From NCBI RefSeq assembly GCF_003569005.1, contig NZ_BCUR01000001.1:1183893-1247892 (forward strand): 64,000 nucleotides of DNA, read 5' to 3'. Position numbers and translations under genes: made by a program. Each line of letters begins with the position of its first letter. Position 1 is the first letter of the stretch. Below, in pieces: positions 26,925-35,047 of the stretch. The DNA is from Vibrio superstes. Lineage in GTDB: Bacteria; Pseudomonadota; Gammaproteobacteria; Enterobacterales; Vibrionaceae. The notes under the pieces were generated by a model. That model had not been told where the DNA came from, did not search any database, and saw only the letters and a list, made by a program, of their open reading frames with translations.

Positions 26925-27117
26925 AGTGACCTCAAACATTCTCTATTGAACACTCAGTGTAATACCAATCGTAGTAAATAACTGGTCATCCTAGCTTGTT
27001 AAAACACTCGATAACGGCGTTAGAATTTTTGATTGTAGAATAACGACTTATCAAAAAGTTCTGCCTTGTTATCCAGCGTTTTTCCTACGCTATTTCTGAA
27101 CACTTACTTACTGTGAT

Positions 27118-27383
27118 TAGGGTCTGTTGATCTTTTGAGTTTATTTTTGTAGCGATTTGTTGGGTATTTAAACAAGGCAGTCACTTTTAGGTGTGGTGGT
27201 TCCACATGAAAAGGGACTAACGCCGTAGAAATGCCCAACAAACGCTACCCGAAGGGCTCGGCTAGAAACCATTTACTCGTCGTTGAGCGTCTTTTGCTTA
27301 GATGACTAGGCGGCAAGCCCCTCGCCTTGATTAAATGGTTTCTAGTCGAGCAAAATTTAATCGCAAAAGGTCAACAGACCCTA
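27118..27383. mobile_element. Miniature inverted-repeat element, copy 2 (266 bp)
   Basis: Second copy of the element seen at 16733-17013, with the same ends (one mismatch in the left repeat: TTGATC for TTGACC), TA borders and the same orientation. It lacks about 15 bases in the arm region compared with copy 1. In the right-hand hairpin the arm pair CCAGAAG/CTTCTGG of copy 1 is replaced by CTAGAAA/TTTCTAG, so pairing is kept although bases differ. The flanks to its right (TAGTATAACAGTCAAA) also resemble those of copy 1, so the true boundary may extend a little further. Confidence 0.85.
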
Positions 27384-27410
27384 GTATAACAGTCAAATTT
27401 TGAGTGTATT

Positions 27411-27439
27411 TTGAGCAAAATCATAAGTGCTGATACTAT
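27411..27439 (+). promoter_or_regulatory. Sigma-70 promoter next to element copy 2
   Basis: TTGAGC (27411-27416) and TACTAT (27434-27439) are separated by 17 bases, a good sigma-70 spacing. It starts 27 bases outside the miniature element and reads into the gene at 27518. Confidence 0.5.
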
Positions 27440-27517
27440 ATCTTCTCCCTTCTAAACAAGTATTTAAAAGCGGGTGGGCATATTCGAAAATCTAGCGTTT
27501 ATCTTGTTCTGGGCTTT

Positions 27518-27982
27518 ATGCTGTTCGCTCTAGCGACCTTGTTCTCATTTGCGTCTCATCAAAGCTTGCCTTCCGCATCTGAGCTAACGATCCGCTCAGG
27601 ACAACTCAGTTCACTGAAGTATCTTACTCCGGTGAAAGGGAGCAAGTCGGTACGCTTACAACTGATTGACGGCAGTTGGTTTCAATACTCGTCTAAAGCA
27701 GGTGATATTGAGGCTGTCTATCGGGCACTGCAACGTAACGGTGGGGAGCTTTTGCAGGTGGGATATGTCAATGGGTTTAGCGGATCTCCGGTTGGTGATG
27801 AGCGCCAGTTTCATAACGTACTTTCTTTACAAATCGGCTCTCAAACAGTCAGAAGCTATCAACAAATTGAAAAAGCATGGAAAAGTGACAATCAGTTTGC
27901 GGTGATGGTGAGTAAGGGACTTTTCATCGGCAGCACCTTGCTTTTATTATTCGGTGGCGCTGTTCGTTTTCGAGGTCAATAA
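27518..27982 (+). CDS. Membrane-anchored protein, unknown
   Basis: Protein of 154 residues from ATG 27518, not recognised. An N-terminal hydrophobic stretch and a second one near the end (FAVMVSKGLFIGSTLLLLFGGAVRF) would place residues about 20-125 in the periplasm. The ribosome site for this ATG is poor. In the same frame an ATT at 27482, behind GGGTGGG, would add RKSSVYLVLGF and complete a normal positively charged membrane anchor (166 residues), while no ATG, GTG or TTG is available upstream. The true start is therefore open. Confidence 0.6.
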   Translation: MLFALATLFSFASHQSLPSASELTIRSGQLSSLKYLTPVKGSKSVRLQLIDGSWFQYSSKAGDIEAVYRALQRNGGELLQVGYVNGFSGSPVGDERQFHNVLSLQIGSQTVRSYQQIEKAWKSDNQFAVMVSKGLFIGSTLLLLFGGAVRFRGQ

Positions 27983-28099
27983 TGCCTAAATCTTTGCATT
28001 TGAACTATTTAATCTAGCAATGGAAGAGGAACAATTGAAAGTTGTAACTACAATATAGGGGCGCACACAGCTTAAACAGTGTTTAAGAAGGAGGTTCCA

Positions 28100-28330
28100 A
28101 TGAACCTAAAAGTCATCGTGATATTGTCTTTGTTACTGGCCGTTATTTATCTGGGATTTAATAGCAATATTCCACAGCTGAATGCTTTCAAAAATTTCAT
28201 TATGGGTACCTTTACCACAGAGGTTGCGGAGAACCGCGCTGGTACCAGTAACGATAACCGACGCAAGCGTCCAGCCCCTGAACCGTATGAAGAAGATACT
28301 GAAGTGGATGCCAATATTTACGTTGAGTAG
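28100..28330 (+). CDS. Small membrane-anchored protein, unknown
   Basis: 76-residue protein with one N-terminal membrane span (VIVILSLLLAVIYLGF, residues 4-19) and a hydrophilic, proline- and acid-rich tail ending in EDTEVDANIYVE. The start ATG 28100 is fixed by a perfect AAGGAGGT at 28088-28095; a GTG in frame at 28079 precedes that site and is rejected. It is about 115 bases after the preceding membrane gene on the same strand and could be co-transcribed. No family recognised. Confidence 0.7.
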   Translation: MNLKVIVILSLLLAVIYLGFNSNIPQLNAFKNFIMGTFTTEVAENRAGTSNDNRRKRPAPEPYEEDTEVDANIYVE

Positions 28331-28357
28331 AAGTCGTTTATTGATTAGCAAATATGA

Positions 28358-28399
28358 TTAAGCCACCTTTCACTAGAATGACTAATTTAGGTGGCTTAA
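28358..28399. terminator. Hairpin between the small membrane gene and mgsA
   Basis: TTAAGCCACCT (28358-28368) pairs perfectly with AGGTGGCTTAA (28389-28399) around a 20-base loop. It lies between convergent genes and may serve both strands, but lacks a strong T run. Confidence 0.45.
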
Positions 28400-28478
28400 C
28401 TGAAAGTAGTACTCAAAGGTAGTGAGGGCTGCTCTTTGGTCGCTATTCCTTTAGGTTCGGTCCGCTAGGTGCGATCCG

Positions 28479-28934
28479 CTAGGTACGTTTAGCGAGGTAA
28501 GACTCATAGTCTGGGATAGCGATCTCCACTTCCTCGCCGATCAAAGAAGAGTCAAATAGGAATCGCGCGGTAGCACGGTTGGTGGCAACAGGGATATTCC
28601 ATACGCTAGCAATGCGAAGCAAGGCTTTTACGTCAGGGTCGTGGGGAGCGGCATTAAGTGGGTCCCAGAAAAAGATCATTACATCAATCTTCCCTTCTGC
28701 AATCATCGCACCTAACTGCTGATCGCCTCCCATAGGGCCACTGATCAGGCTTTTAATTTCTAGACCTGTTTCACGACTAAGTAGATGGCCAGTTGTGCCA
28801 GTTGCATACAAAGTATGTTGTTCTAGCTTTTGTAGGTTTTCTTTGGTCCAGTGAAGGAGTTCTTTTTTGTAGTGGTCGTGAGCTACTAGGGCAACGTGCT
28901 TACGAGCCTGCATAGTACGGGTAGTTTTTTCCAT
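28479..28934 (-). CDS. mgsA: Methylglyoxal synthase
   Basis: Cytoplasmic lyase that converts dihydroxyacetone phosphate to methylglyoxal and phosphate, a bypass of lower glycolysis when phosphate is scarce. 151 residues, the family length. Conserved blocks: [11 protein letters not shown] (substrate site), ATGTTGHL (phosphate binding), [17 protein letters not shown] with the catalytic aspartate of GGD, and [20 protein letters not shown]. Monocistronic. Its presence near yccS, yccT and helD matches the gene neighbourhood known from E. coli, though here the genes are split over strands and spaced by inserts. Confidence 0.95.
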   Translation of the reverse strand: MEKTTRTMQARKHVALVAHDHYKKELLHWTKENLQKLEQHTLYATGTTGHLLSRETGLEIKSLISGPMGGDQQLGAMIAEGKIDVMIFFWDPLNAAPHDPDVKALLRIASVWNIPVATNRATARFLFDSSLIGEEVEIAIPDYESYLAKRT

Positions 28935-29079
28935 GGTTTATATACCTAATTTTTGTTGTCGTTTTATCAGATATTACCATTACTCTTATTGACTGTGGGG
29001 ACAGATTTAAAAATTTGTTTTCCCTGATAAATTTGGTAGATTGTGCGCGATTAATTCAATGTCAGTGAAAGGAATAAGT

Positions 29080-29763
29080 ATGAACAAAGCGGTCGTTATT
29101 TTCAGTGGAGGTCAAGACTCTACAACGTGCCTAGTGCAAGCTCTCACACAATTTGATGAGGTTCACGCGATTACTTATGACTATGGGCAGCGCCATCGTC
29201 AAGAGATAGAGATTGCACAAACCCTAGCTAAAAAGCTAGGCGTGAAAGCTCACAAGGTAATGGATGTAACACTTTTAAATGAACTAGCGGTTAGTTCGTT
29301 GACCCGTGATGACATTCCTGTATCTCATGAACTGGGTGAAAATGGCCTACCTAACTCGTTTGTCCCTGGTAGAAACATTTTGTTCCTTACCTTGGCTGGA
29401 ATTTATGCTTATCAGGTAGGTGCAAAAACACTCATCACTGGTGTCTGTGAGACCGATTTTTCTGGCTACCCTGATTGCCGAGATGAGTTTGTGAAGTCAA
29501 TGAACTCTTCCCTTGCTTTAGGTATGGATTATAAACTAGAGATTAAGACTCCGTTGATGTGGTTAAACAAGGCCGAGACATGGGCAATGGCCGATCACTA
29601 TCAAGCCCTTGAGCTGGTGCGAGATGAGAGTCTAACTTGTTACAACGGTATAGTAGGAAGCGGGTGTGGCGATTGTCCTGCGTGCGTGCTTCGAGCCAAT
29701 GGCTTGCAAGATTACTTAGATGATAAGACGAAAGTGATGGAAGACTACCTCTCTAAGGTTTAA
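29080..29763 (+). CDS. queC: 7-cyano-7-deazaguanine synthase QueC
   Basis: Enzyme of queuosine biosynthesis that turns 7-carboxy-7-deazaguanine into preQ0 using ATP and ammonia. 227 residues from ATG 29080, which has AAAGGAA upstream; an in-frame codon at 29041 is upstream of that site. PP-loop motif [11 protein letters not shown] near residue 9, [13 protein letters not shown] near 95, and the zinc site [16 protein letters not shown] near 188-203 with four cysteines. It is followed by a strong terminator and seems to be a single-gene unit. Confidence 0.95.
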   Translation: MNKAVVIFSGGQDSTTCLVQALTQFDEVHAITYDYGQRHRQEIEIAQTLAKKLGVKAHKVMDVTLLNELAVSSLTRDDIPVSHELGENGLPNSFVPGRNILFLTLAGIYAYQVGAKTLITGVCETDFSGYPDCRDEFVKSMNSSLALGMDYKLEIKTPLMWLNKAETWAMADHYQALELVRDESLTCYNGIVGSGCGDCPACVLRANGLQDYLDDKTKVMEDYLSKV

Positions 29764-29782
29764 GCCCTTAATTGTAATGCTA

Positions 29783-29823
29783 ACAAAACGCCCACTCAAT
29801 TTTGAGTGGGCGTTTTGTTTTTT
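29783..29823 (+). terminator. Rho-independent terminator of queC
   Basis: ACAAAACGCCCACTCA (29783-29798) and TGAGTGGGCGTTTTGT (29803-29818) form a 16-bp stem with a four-base loop, followed by a T run. It begins 20 bases after the queC stop. Confidence 0.95.
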
Positions 29824-29932
29824 AATGTTATCGAGAAAGCTTCCACCTATCGAATCTATAAGAAGAAGCGAATGTATTTGCGGCGTCTGATTGCTTAATC
29901 TGCTTCCAGTTTAGTTTTAAGGAAACAAGGTA

Positions 29933-30808
29933 ATGAGTAATAAGGCTTTAGTTGTTGAGGGTGGGGCAATGCGTGGCATATTTGCCGCAGGAGTGTTAGA
30001 TGCCTTTTTGGAGCAACAGCATAGACCGTTTGATTTTGCTTTAGGCGTGTCTGCTGGCGCATCTAATATGCTTGGCTATTTAACTGGGGCAAAGGGTCGT
30101 AGTTATCGAGTTATCTCTGAGCTCGCGACTTCTCGTAAGTTCTTCAACCCTGGGCGTTTCATTCGTGGTGGAAATTTAATGGATGTTAAATGGCTCAGTG
30201 AAACCTCTATGCAACGCTATCCGCTCGATCTTAAAAAGCTGTTTGAAGCCATGCCATTTTATGCCGCCACCACCAACATCAATACCGGATTAGCGGATTA
30301 CTTTAAGGTGTCTCAGGACAATCTAGCTGATGTTATGGAAGCGACTACAGCACTGCCCATCGCCTACAAAAGGACGCCCTGTTTTTCTGGTGGATGTTAT
30401 GCAGATGGCGGGGTAGCGGACTCAATTCCGGTGAAAGAAGCCTATCGAAGGGGCGCTCGTGATATCACAGTGATCCTGTCAGAGCCCTTGAGCTACGAAA
30501 TGAGAAAGCTCAAGAATCCTCGCCTTATTAAGTTATTACTAAAAGAGAATTCGACTATTGCAGAGGCTTTGCAAACTCGCGCAGAGCGATACAATGAATC
30601 CTTAGCGTTTATTCGTAATCCGCCAAGTGATGCCAAAATTCGCGTGATTGCACCACCAGAAGATTTTCCGGTTAAGCGCCTGACTCGTAAAAAGAAATTA
30701 TTGGACATTGGTTATACTATGGGCCTAAAAGCCGGCCAGGATCACGTATTAAATCTAAAAGGAATTGAACATCTCTCACCAGAGGAATGCTCCTCTTGCT
30801 ATGCCTAA
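29933..30808 (+). CDS. Patatin-like phospholipase (YjjU type)
   Basis: Lipid acyl hydrolase family protein of 291 residues. The oxyanion-hole motif GGAMRGIFAAG at 10-20, the nucleophile elbow GVSAGAS near 41 (G-x-S-x-G) and the catalytic Asp in ADGGVADSIPV near 158 make up the Ser-Asp dyad. The C-terminal region, with RAERYNESLAFI, matches the DUF6363-type tail of YjjU-like proteins. No signal peptide, so it should act in the cytoplasm. AAGGAA precedes the ATG closely enough. Substrate not known. Flanked by terminators on both sides, so monocistronic. Confidence 0.88.
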   Translation: MSNKALVVEGGAMRGIFAAGVLDAFLEQQHRPFDFALGVSAGASNMLGYLTGAKGRSYRVISELATSRKFFNPGRFIRGGNLMDVKWLSETSMQRYPLDLKKLFEAMPFYAATTNINTGLADYFKVSQDNLADVMEATTALPIAYKRTPCFSGGCYADGGVADSIPVKEAYRRGARDITVILSEPLSYEMRKLKNPRLIKLLLKENSTIAEALQTRAERYNESLAFIRNPPSDAKIRVIAPPEDFPVKRLTRKKKLLDIGYTMGLKAGQDHVLNLKGIEHLSPEECSSCYA

Positions 30809-30867
30809 TCTCATCCTGATCTTGCTTACTTTTAATGCTCATAGCCCAATACACAAAGGAACAGATC

Positions 30868-30895
30868 AAAAAGCCACCTCAGGAGGTGGCTTCAT
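30868..30895 (+). terminator. Terminator after the patatin gene
   Basis: AGCCACCTC (30872-30880) pairs with GAGGTGGCT (30883-30891) with a two- to four-base loop and a short T-rich tail. It sits between convergent genes and, with the AAAA on its left side, may serve the GntR gene too. Confidence 0.75.
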
Positions 30896-30943
30896 TTATT
30901 GATGTCTCAGTGAGAACAAAGGGATTCGTAACCGTTTGCCAGA

Positions 30944-31864
30944 CTAACCAAATAAACTTTGTGCGATTTCTTCTTTTTCTTTCGCGGTGCGAGATAAATG
31001 TCGTTCAAGGAAGCTAGAAGCCTCCGCGAGTTTTCCTTCCTCAATCAAGCCTATTAGCAGTAAATGCTCTTCACATTCTTTTCTAGGTACTGGACGTTTT
31101 CCATTTACATTGTATTCCACTAAGCGTCGCAGTCGGTTTACTCGCTTTAATGCGTCTAGCAAGAATACGTTATTGGACATGCCTACTATGGTCTCGTGAA
31201 AGAGTACCCCCGCATTAAACATATCAGCGGCAGAGACCAGTTTTTGTTTGTTGTTAAGTATGTCGACTTGGGACATACGTAGCATCCGAAGCTTAGTCGG
31301 TTCGACAACAAAGCTGAGATCCCTCAATGCTTCTGGCTCGATCAGTTGCCTGAATCTAAAGCTTTGTGCGTAGGAGGTTGGTGAGGAGATAAACTCATTA
31401 AATTCCCAACCATAGCCGATATTTCTTTGCAGCCAACCATCTTTTTCCATGGCAATGAGTGCTTCTTGAATGCCCTTTCGGCTTTGCTGGTAGCGATGAA
31501 TGAGCTCGTTTTCGGTAAAGCTTTTTTTGAGACTACCCGATAGATAGTCCTGCCCGATTGCGTAACACAATGGAGAAAGGTCGGTGGCTTCACTCTCTTG
31601 AGATGAAAGGTTAACAGACTGTCTTTCTTCTGGGATCTGAGCGAGAAAGAAGCCTTGATTTGGCTTTTTGACCAAGAATCCATTTTCTTGGAGGTGATTG
31701 AATGCATTGCGGATTGGGGTTCGAGAAACCTTGAGTACTCCGGCAAATTCAGTCTCTTTGATATGGGCACCCACTTCCAATTTGTGCTCTAAAACATGGC
31801 TCAATACCCTCTCTGCAAGTAGCTGAGTAGAGCTTGGTTTTTTACTGTTCGTTGTCGTATCCAT
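30944..31864 (-). CDS. GntR/FCD-family regulator with a second winged-helix-like segment
   Basis: Transcriptional regulator of 306 residues, longer than the usual 220-250 of FadR/GntR-FCD proteins. Residues about 15-75 are a GntR winged helix (RTPIRNAFNHLQENGFLVKKPNQGFFLA). Residues about 95-150 repeat the pattern (SFTENELIHRYQQSRKGIQE... MEKDGWLQRNIGYGWEF), so a second winged helix is likely. The C-terminal FCD effector domain spans about 165-300, with acidic/His residues FHETIV and EEHLLLI. It is divergent from the sugar-acid genes and should control them; CAAAATACAA-type palindromes fill the gap. Confidence 0.85.
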   Translation of the reverse strand: MDTTTNSKKPSSTQLLAERVLSHVLEHKLEVGAHIKETEFAGVLKVSRTPIRNAFNHLQENGFLVKKPNQGFFLAQIPEERQSVNLSSQESEATDLSPLCYAIGQDYLSGSLKKSFTENELIHRYQQSRKGIQEALIAMEKDGWLQRNIGYGWEFNEFISSPTSYAQSFRFRQLIEPEALRDLSFVVEPTKLRMLRMSQVDILNNKQKLVSAADMFNAGVLFHETIVGMSNNVFLLDALKRVNRLRRLVEYNVNGKRPVPRKECEEHLLLIGLIEEGKLAEASSFLERHLSRTAKEKEEIAQSLFG

Positions 31865-31954
31865 ACATATCGCTTTTATTGTCTAGCCTTTGGCACATTA
31901 AATTATGATCCATTGATCACCTAAAGAGTGCAGTTCAACAGTATTACCTATTAA

Positions 31955-31964
31955 TTGTATTTTG
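31955..31964. promoter_or_regulatory. Half-site TTGTATTTTG near the GntR gene
   Basis: This is the same decamer (reverse orientation) that recurs as CAAAATACAA at 32024-32033 and 32192-32201. It lies about 90 bases before the GntR start codon and may serve autoregulation. Confidence 0.45.
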
Positions 31965-32007
31965 TGAAGGATATGCATCAATTTGAATTGCGAATGTTAA
32001 TAGTGTG

Positions 32008-32033
32008 TTGTATTTCACACTTTCAAAATACAA
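32008..32033. promoter_or_regulatory. Palindromic operator candidate 1 of the GntR regulator
   Basis: TTGTATTTCA (32008-32017) and CAAAATACAA (32024-32033) form an inverted repeat with six bases between. A related half-site TCGTATTTAC follows at 32038-32047. It lies in the divergent gap between the regulator and the catabolic genes. Confidence 0.55.
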
Positions 32034-32175
32034 TAAATCGTATTTACAAAAAATTAGAAAGTAACCTGTAATTATAAGTGATTGTTTTAAAAGGAATCAT
32101 ATCATCATTGCGTGCTTGGTAGATGTTTTTTTGTTGTTAACGCTATGTTGACAGTAGCGAGGTCTGCTGCCATAA

Positions 32176-32201
32176 ATGTATTTGTGTTCTACAAAATACA
32201 A
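32176..32201. promoter_or_regulatory. Palindromic operator candidate 2 of the GntR regulator
   Basis: ATGTATTTGT (32176-32185) and ACAAAATACA (32191-32200) form a second inverted repeat with five bases between, ending only ten bases before the start codon at 32211. Bound regulator here would block the promoter or ribosome access region. Confidence 0.55.
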
Positions 32202-32210
32202 TTTTTGAAA

Positions 32211-32852
32211 ATGAAAATAGCATTAATACACGCCGTTGATATCGCCATTGAACCGATAAAACGTGCATTTGAAAATGAGTGGCAAGATGCAGAGATAGTG
32301 CATCTTTGGGATCAAACCCTAAGTACCGAGCGTGCGAAGACAGATGCTCTTACTCCATTCTTGTACCAGCGTGTCAATTCTCTTTATGAATTAGCGCGAG
32401 ATGCGGATGTCGACGCTGTGATGTTTACCTGCTCAGCCTTTGGTGAGGCAATTGAAGCGTTAGCTATGCGCTCTGACATTCCGGTGTTGAAGCCCAATCA
32501 AGCCATGTTTCAACAAGCTCTCGAACTGAATAAACCCATAGCTATGTTGGGTACATTTGAGCCAGCTATGCAGGGAATGATTCAGGAGTTTCACCAGCAG
32601 GGTGAAGAAACTGTACAGCTAGAAACCCTGTGCTCGCCAGAAGCTCGCGCGGCTTTGAATCAAGGAGATCTTGATGCTCACAATCAATTGCTTTTGCAAA
32701 AAGTAAAGTCACTAAATGGGATTGATGCAGTGATGCTAGCGCATTTCTCTTCATCCGTTGCTAAGTCGTTAATTGAACAAGAAACCCAGAAAACTGTGTT
32801 ATCCAGTCCAGAGTGCGCAGTTCGTTATCTAAAGCGTGTTCTTTGCTCTTAA
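32211..32852 (+). CDS. Asp/Glu/hydantoin racemase family protein
   Basis: Cytoplasmic protein of 213 residues of the aspartate/glutamate racemase superfamily. The two cysteines expected to work as acid/base pair are present: MFTCSAFGEAIEAL near residue 73 and LETLCSPEARA near 143. I chose ATG 32211 (MKIALIHAVD, the first beta strand); the longer open frame from 32112 runs through the operator region and adds unrelated residues. The ribosome site is weak. First gene of the presumed sugar-acid operon, where it could change stereochemistry of the substrate; decarboxylase activity (arylmalonate type) is another option in this superfamily. Confidence 0.8.
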   Translation: MKIALIHAVDIAIEPIKRAFENEWQDAEIVHLWDQTLSTERAKTDALTPFLYQRVNSLYELARDADVDAVMFTCSAFGEAIEALAMRSDIPVLKPNQAMFQQALELNKPIAMLGTFEPAMQGMIQEFHQQGEETVQLETLCSPEARAALNQGDLDAHNQLLLQKVKSLNGIDAVMLAHFSSSVAKSLIEQETQKTVLSSPECAVRYLKRVLCS

Positions 32853-32889
32853 TTGAATGCGTCATTTACTACAAGTACGAGAGGAAACA

Positions 32890-33963
32890 ATGAAATTATT
32901 AGTTCTACCAGGGGATGGTATTGGTCCTGAAATTACTCAAGCAGCCGTTAAGGTTCTTAACGTTGCAAATGACAAATTTAATCTAGACCTGAGCTTTGAA
33001 TTCGACGATGTCGGTTTTGATAGCTTAGAGAAACACGGCACGACTCTTCGTCAAGAAACCCTAGACAAAGCTAAGACCTACGATGGAATCATATTGGGTA
33101 CTCAGTCTCATGCGGACTATCCAAAGCCGGATCAAGGGGGACGTAATGTCTCAGCAGGTTTCCGAATAGGTTTAGACCTCTATGCCAATGTAAGACCAGC
33201 ACGTTCGCGCTCTTTCTTGCCAACTAATATGAGTGAAGGGAAGAGTATTGATCTTGTGATCATGCGTGAGGCAACAGAAGGTTTTTACCCGGATCGAAAC
33301 ATGACTGAAGGTTGGGGTGAAGTGAAGCCTTCCCTGGATATGGCACTGTCTATTCGTAAAATTACGCGCCACTGCTCTGAGCGTATTGCACGTAAAGCAT
33401 TTGAGCTTGCGATGTCTCGCCAAAAGAAAGTAACGGCTATCCACAAAGCGAACAGTTTTCATATGACTGATGGTCTGTTTCTTGAAGCCGTCAACGACAT
33501 TGCTAAAGAGTTTCCGGAGGTTGAGTTGGACGATCTGCTAGTGGATGCGTCAACAGCTCACTTGGTTCGTACGCCTGAGCGTTTTGATGTTTTAGTCGCG
33601 ACGAACTTCTATGGCGACATCATAAGTGACCTTGCGAGCGAGTTGTCAGGCAGTTTAGGGCTTGCTGGCTCAATGATGGCAAGTGATGAGCATTGCTGTG
33701 CACAGGCACAACACGGTTCTGCGCCGGATATTGCCGGCCAAGATAAAGCAAACCCTACTTCAATGATTCTTTCTGTTTCCATGCTAATTGAATGGATGGG
33801 ACAGAAACATCAGAGAGAAGATTTGATAACTGCGTCAAAGGCAATTAACGCCGCGGTTGACGCTACCCTCGAAAACCCAAATTATCGCACTTCAGATCTT
33901 GGTGGCTCATTGGGCTGTCAGGCATTTAGTGATGCGGTATCAACCCAATTAGCGAGTAGCTAA
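32890..33963 (+). CDS. Isocitrate/isopropylmalate dehydrogenase family enzyme
   Basis: NAD-dependent beta-hydroxyacid dehydrogenase of 357 residues (family length 350-360). Seen: PGDGIGPEI at the N-terminus, VIMREATEGFYPDRN where LeuB has a V-R-E-N-T-E-G motif, the catalytic Lys in VTAIHKANSFHMTDGLFLE, and the metal-binding Asp cluster in LLVDASTAHL and NFYGDIISDLASELSG. It differs from LeuB in the arginine-rich substrate loop, so the substrate is not isopropylmalate; tartrate, malate or a tetronate are candidates. GAGGAA precedes ATG 32890. Context points to oxidation of a C4 sugar acid before the kinase and aldolase act. Confidence 0.88.
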   Translation: MKLLVLPGDGIGPEITQAAVKVLNVANDKFNLDLSFEFDDVGFDSLEKHGTTLRQETLDKAKTYDGIILGTQSHADYPKPDQGGRNVSAGFRIGLDLYANVRPARSRSFLPTNMSEGKSIDLVIMREATEGFYPDRNMTEGWGEVKPSLDMALSIRKITRHCSERIARKAFELAMSRQKKVTAIHKANSFHMTDGLFLEAVNDIAKEFPEVELDDLLVDASTAHLVRTPERFDVLVATNFYGDIISDLASELSGSLGLAGSMMASDEHCCAQAQHGSAPDIAGQDKANPTSMILSVSMLIEWMGQKHQREDLITASKAINAAVDATLENPNYRTSDLGGSLGCQAFSDAVSTQLASS

Positions 33964-34037
33964 TTAACCTTGCTGAGCAATGCAGTACAGCACGAAATAA
34001 CGTGAAATAAGTACCCAAAATAAAAAAGGAAAAACTC

Positions 34038-35003
34038 ATGTCATTACTAAAAAAATTCGCAGTAGTTCCCCTAGTCGCTGCGGTTTTGGCATCACCTGTG
34101 AGCTTTGCAAAGGATCTGGATTATCCAACTAAACGCTTAAATTACACCATTGCTTTTGGGCCTGGTGGTGGTAACGATTTGATGTCGCGTACTGTGGTAG
34201 AAATCCTGAAGAAGTATAAATTCTACAACCGCAATATCCGCGTTGATAATCTAGCTGGAGGCAGTGGTGCGGTCGGTTTTAACCATGTGATGCAGCAGTC
34301 AGGTAACCCTTACCACCTGACCTCGACTAGTGGCAATTTCTTAGGAACGCCATTGGTGTCTAACACTGGATGGACCTACGAAGACTTCACACCAATTGGT
34401 CTTCTCGCACAAGATGCTATGTTCATTGTCGTTCGAGAGGATTCACAATTTAAGACAGCAAAAGATTTTGTAGAGTATGCCAAGGCTAACCGCATCACGA
34501 TTGGTGGCACGGGTGCAGCAGGTCCAGAGCGTGTGGTTGCGAGTTTGTTTGCTGAGAGTGCTGGCTTTGATTATGACTACGTTCCCTCTCAAGATGGGGG
34601 TGGCATGGTGACCTCACTAACGTCGAAGAGTGTGGATGCTATTGTTGCTAATCCATCAGAGGTATCTGGTCAGATAAAGGCAGGGAATTTCCGTCCACTT
34701 GCTTACTCGGAGGCTCAACGCAGTACTATCTACACTGATGTCCCTACGTTTAAAGAGCAAGGCTATGATTTTGCCTTCTCCCTGCCTCGTGGTGTGGTTA
34801 TGCCAGACAATGTCGATGCTGAGATACAGCAGTGGTGGGTAGAAACGCTACAGAAAGTGGTTAATACGCCGGAATGGAAAGACTATCTAAACACTAACAG
34901 CCTTTCGGGTAACACGGTTTGGGGCGATGACTTTGCCGATAACCTTGCTGCTACAAACGCTGATTTTAAAAGAGTCTTAACTCAGATAGGCGCAATTAAG
35001 TAG
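34038..35003 (+). CDS. tctC: Tripartite tricarboxylate transporter binding protein (TctC family)
   Basis: Periplasmic substrate-binding subunit of a TTT transporter, 321 residues. Signal peptide MSLLKKFAVVPLVAAVLASPVSFA, then the Bug/TctC fold: LNYTIAFGPGGGNDLMSR near 35-52 with the glycine-rich loop that holds a carboxylate, ENLAGGSGAVGF-like RVDNLAGGSGAVGFNHV, and GTGAAGPERVVASLFA. AAAAAGGA stands before ATG. It should deliver a sugar acid or dicarboxylate to TctAB. A strong hairpin follows its stop and probably keeps this subunit in excess. Confidence 0.9.
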   Translation: MSLLKKFAVVPLVAAVLASPVSFAKDLDYPTKRLNYTIAFGPGGGNDLMSRTVVEILKKYKFYNRNIRVDNLAGGSGAVGFNHVMQQSGNPYHLTSTSGNFLGTPLVSNTGWTYEDFTPIGLLAQDAMFIVVREDSQFKTAKDFVEYAKANRITIGGTGAAGPERVVASLFAESAGFDYDYVPSQDGGGMVTSLTSKSVDAIVANPSEVSGQIKAGNFRPLAYSEAQRSTIYTDVPTFKEQGYDFAFSLPRGVVMPDNVDAEIQQWWVETLQKVVNTPEWKDYLNTNSLSGNTVWGDDFADNLAATNADFKRVLTQIGAIK

Positions 35004-35010
35004 GTAAATA

Positions 35011-35036
35011 GGTTGCGCGGTCTTGGCCGCGCAACC
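35011..35036 (+). terminator. Intercistronic hairpin between tctC and tctB
   Basis: GGTTGCGCGG (35011-35020) pairs with CCGCGCAACC (35027-35036), loop TCTTGG. There is no T run and the tctB ribosome site (AAGGAGAAA) follows at once, so it is likely a message stabiliser or partial terminator rather than a full stop. Confidence 0.65.
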
Positions 35037-35047
35037 AAGGAGAAATT

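Noticed and set aside
28935..29079. PreQ1-type riboswitch before queC
   Set aside because: I could not find the short hairpin plus A-rich tail pseudoknot of preQ1-I, nor the pattern of preQ1-II; the leader is short and AT-rich.
32112..32210. Longer N-terminus for the racemase-like protein
   Set aside because: It runs through the operator palindrome, and the family's first beta strand starts exactly at ATG 32211.
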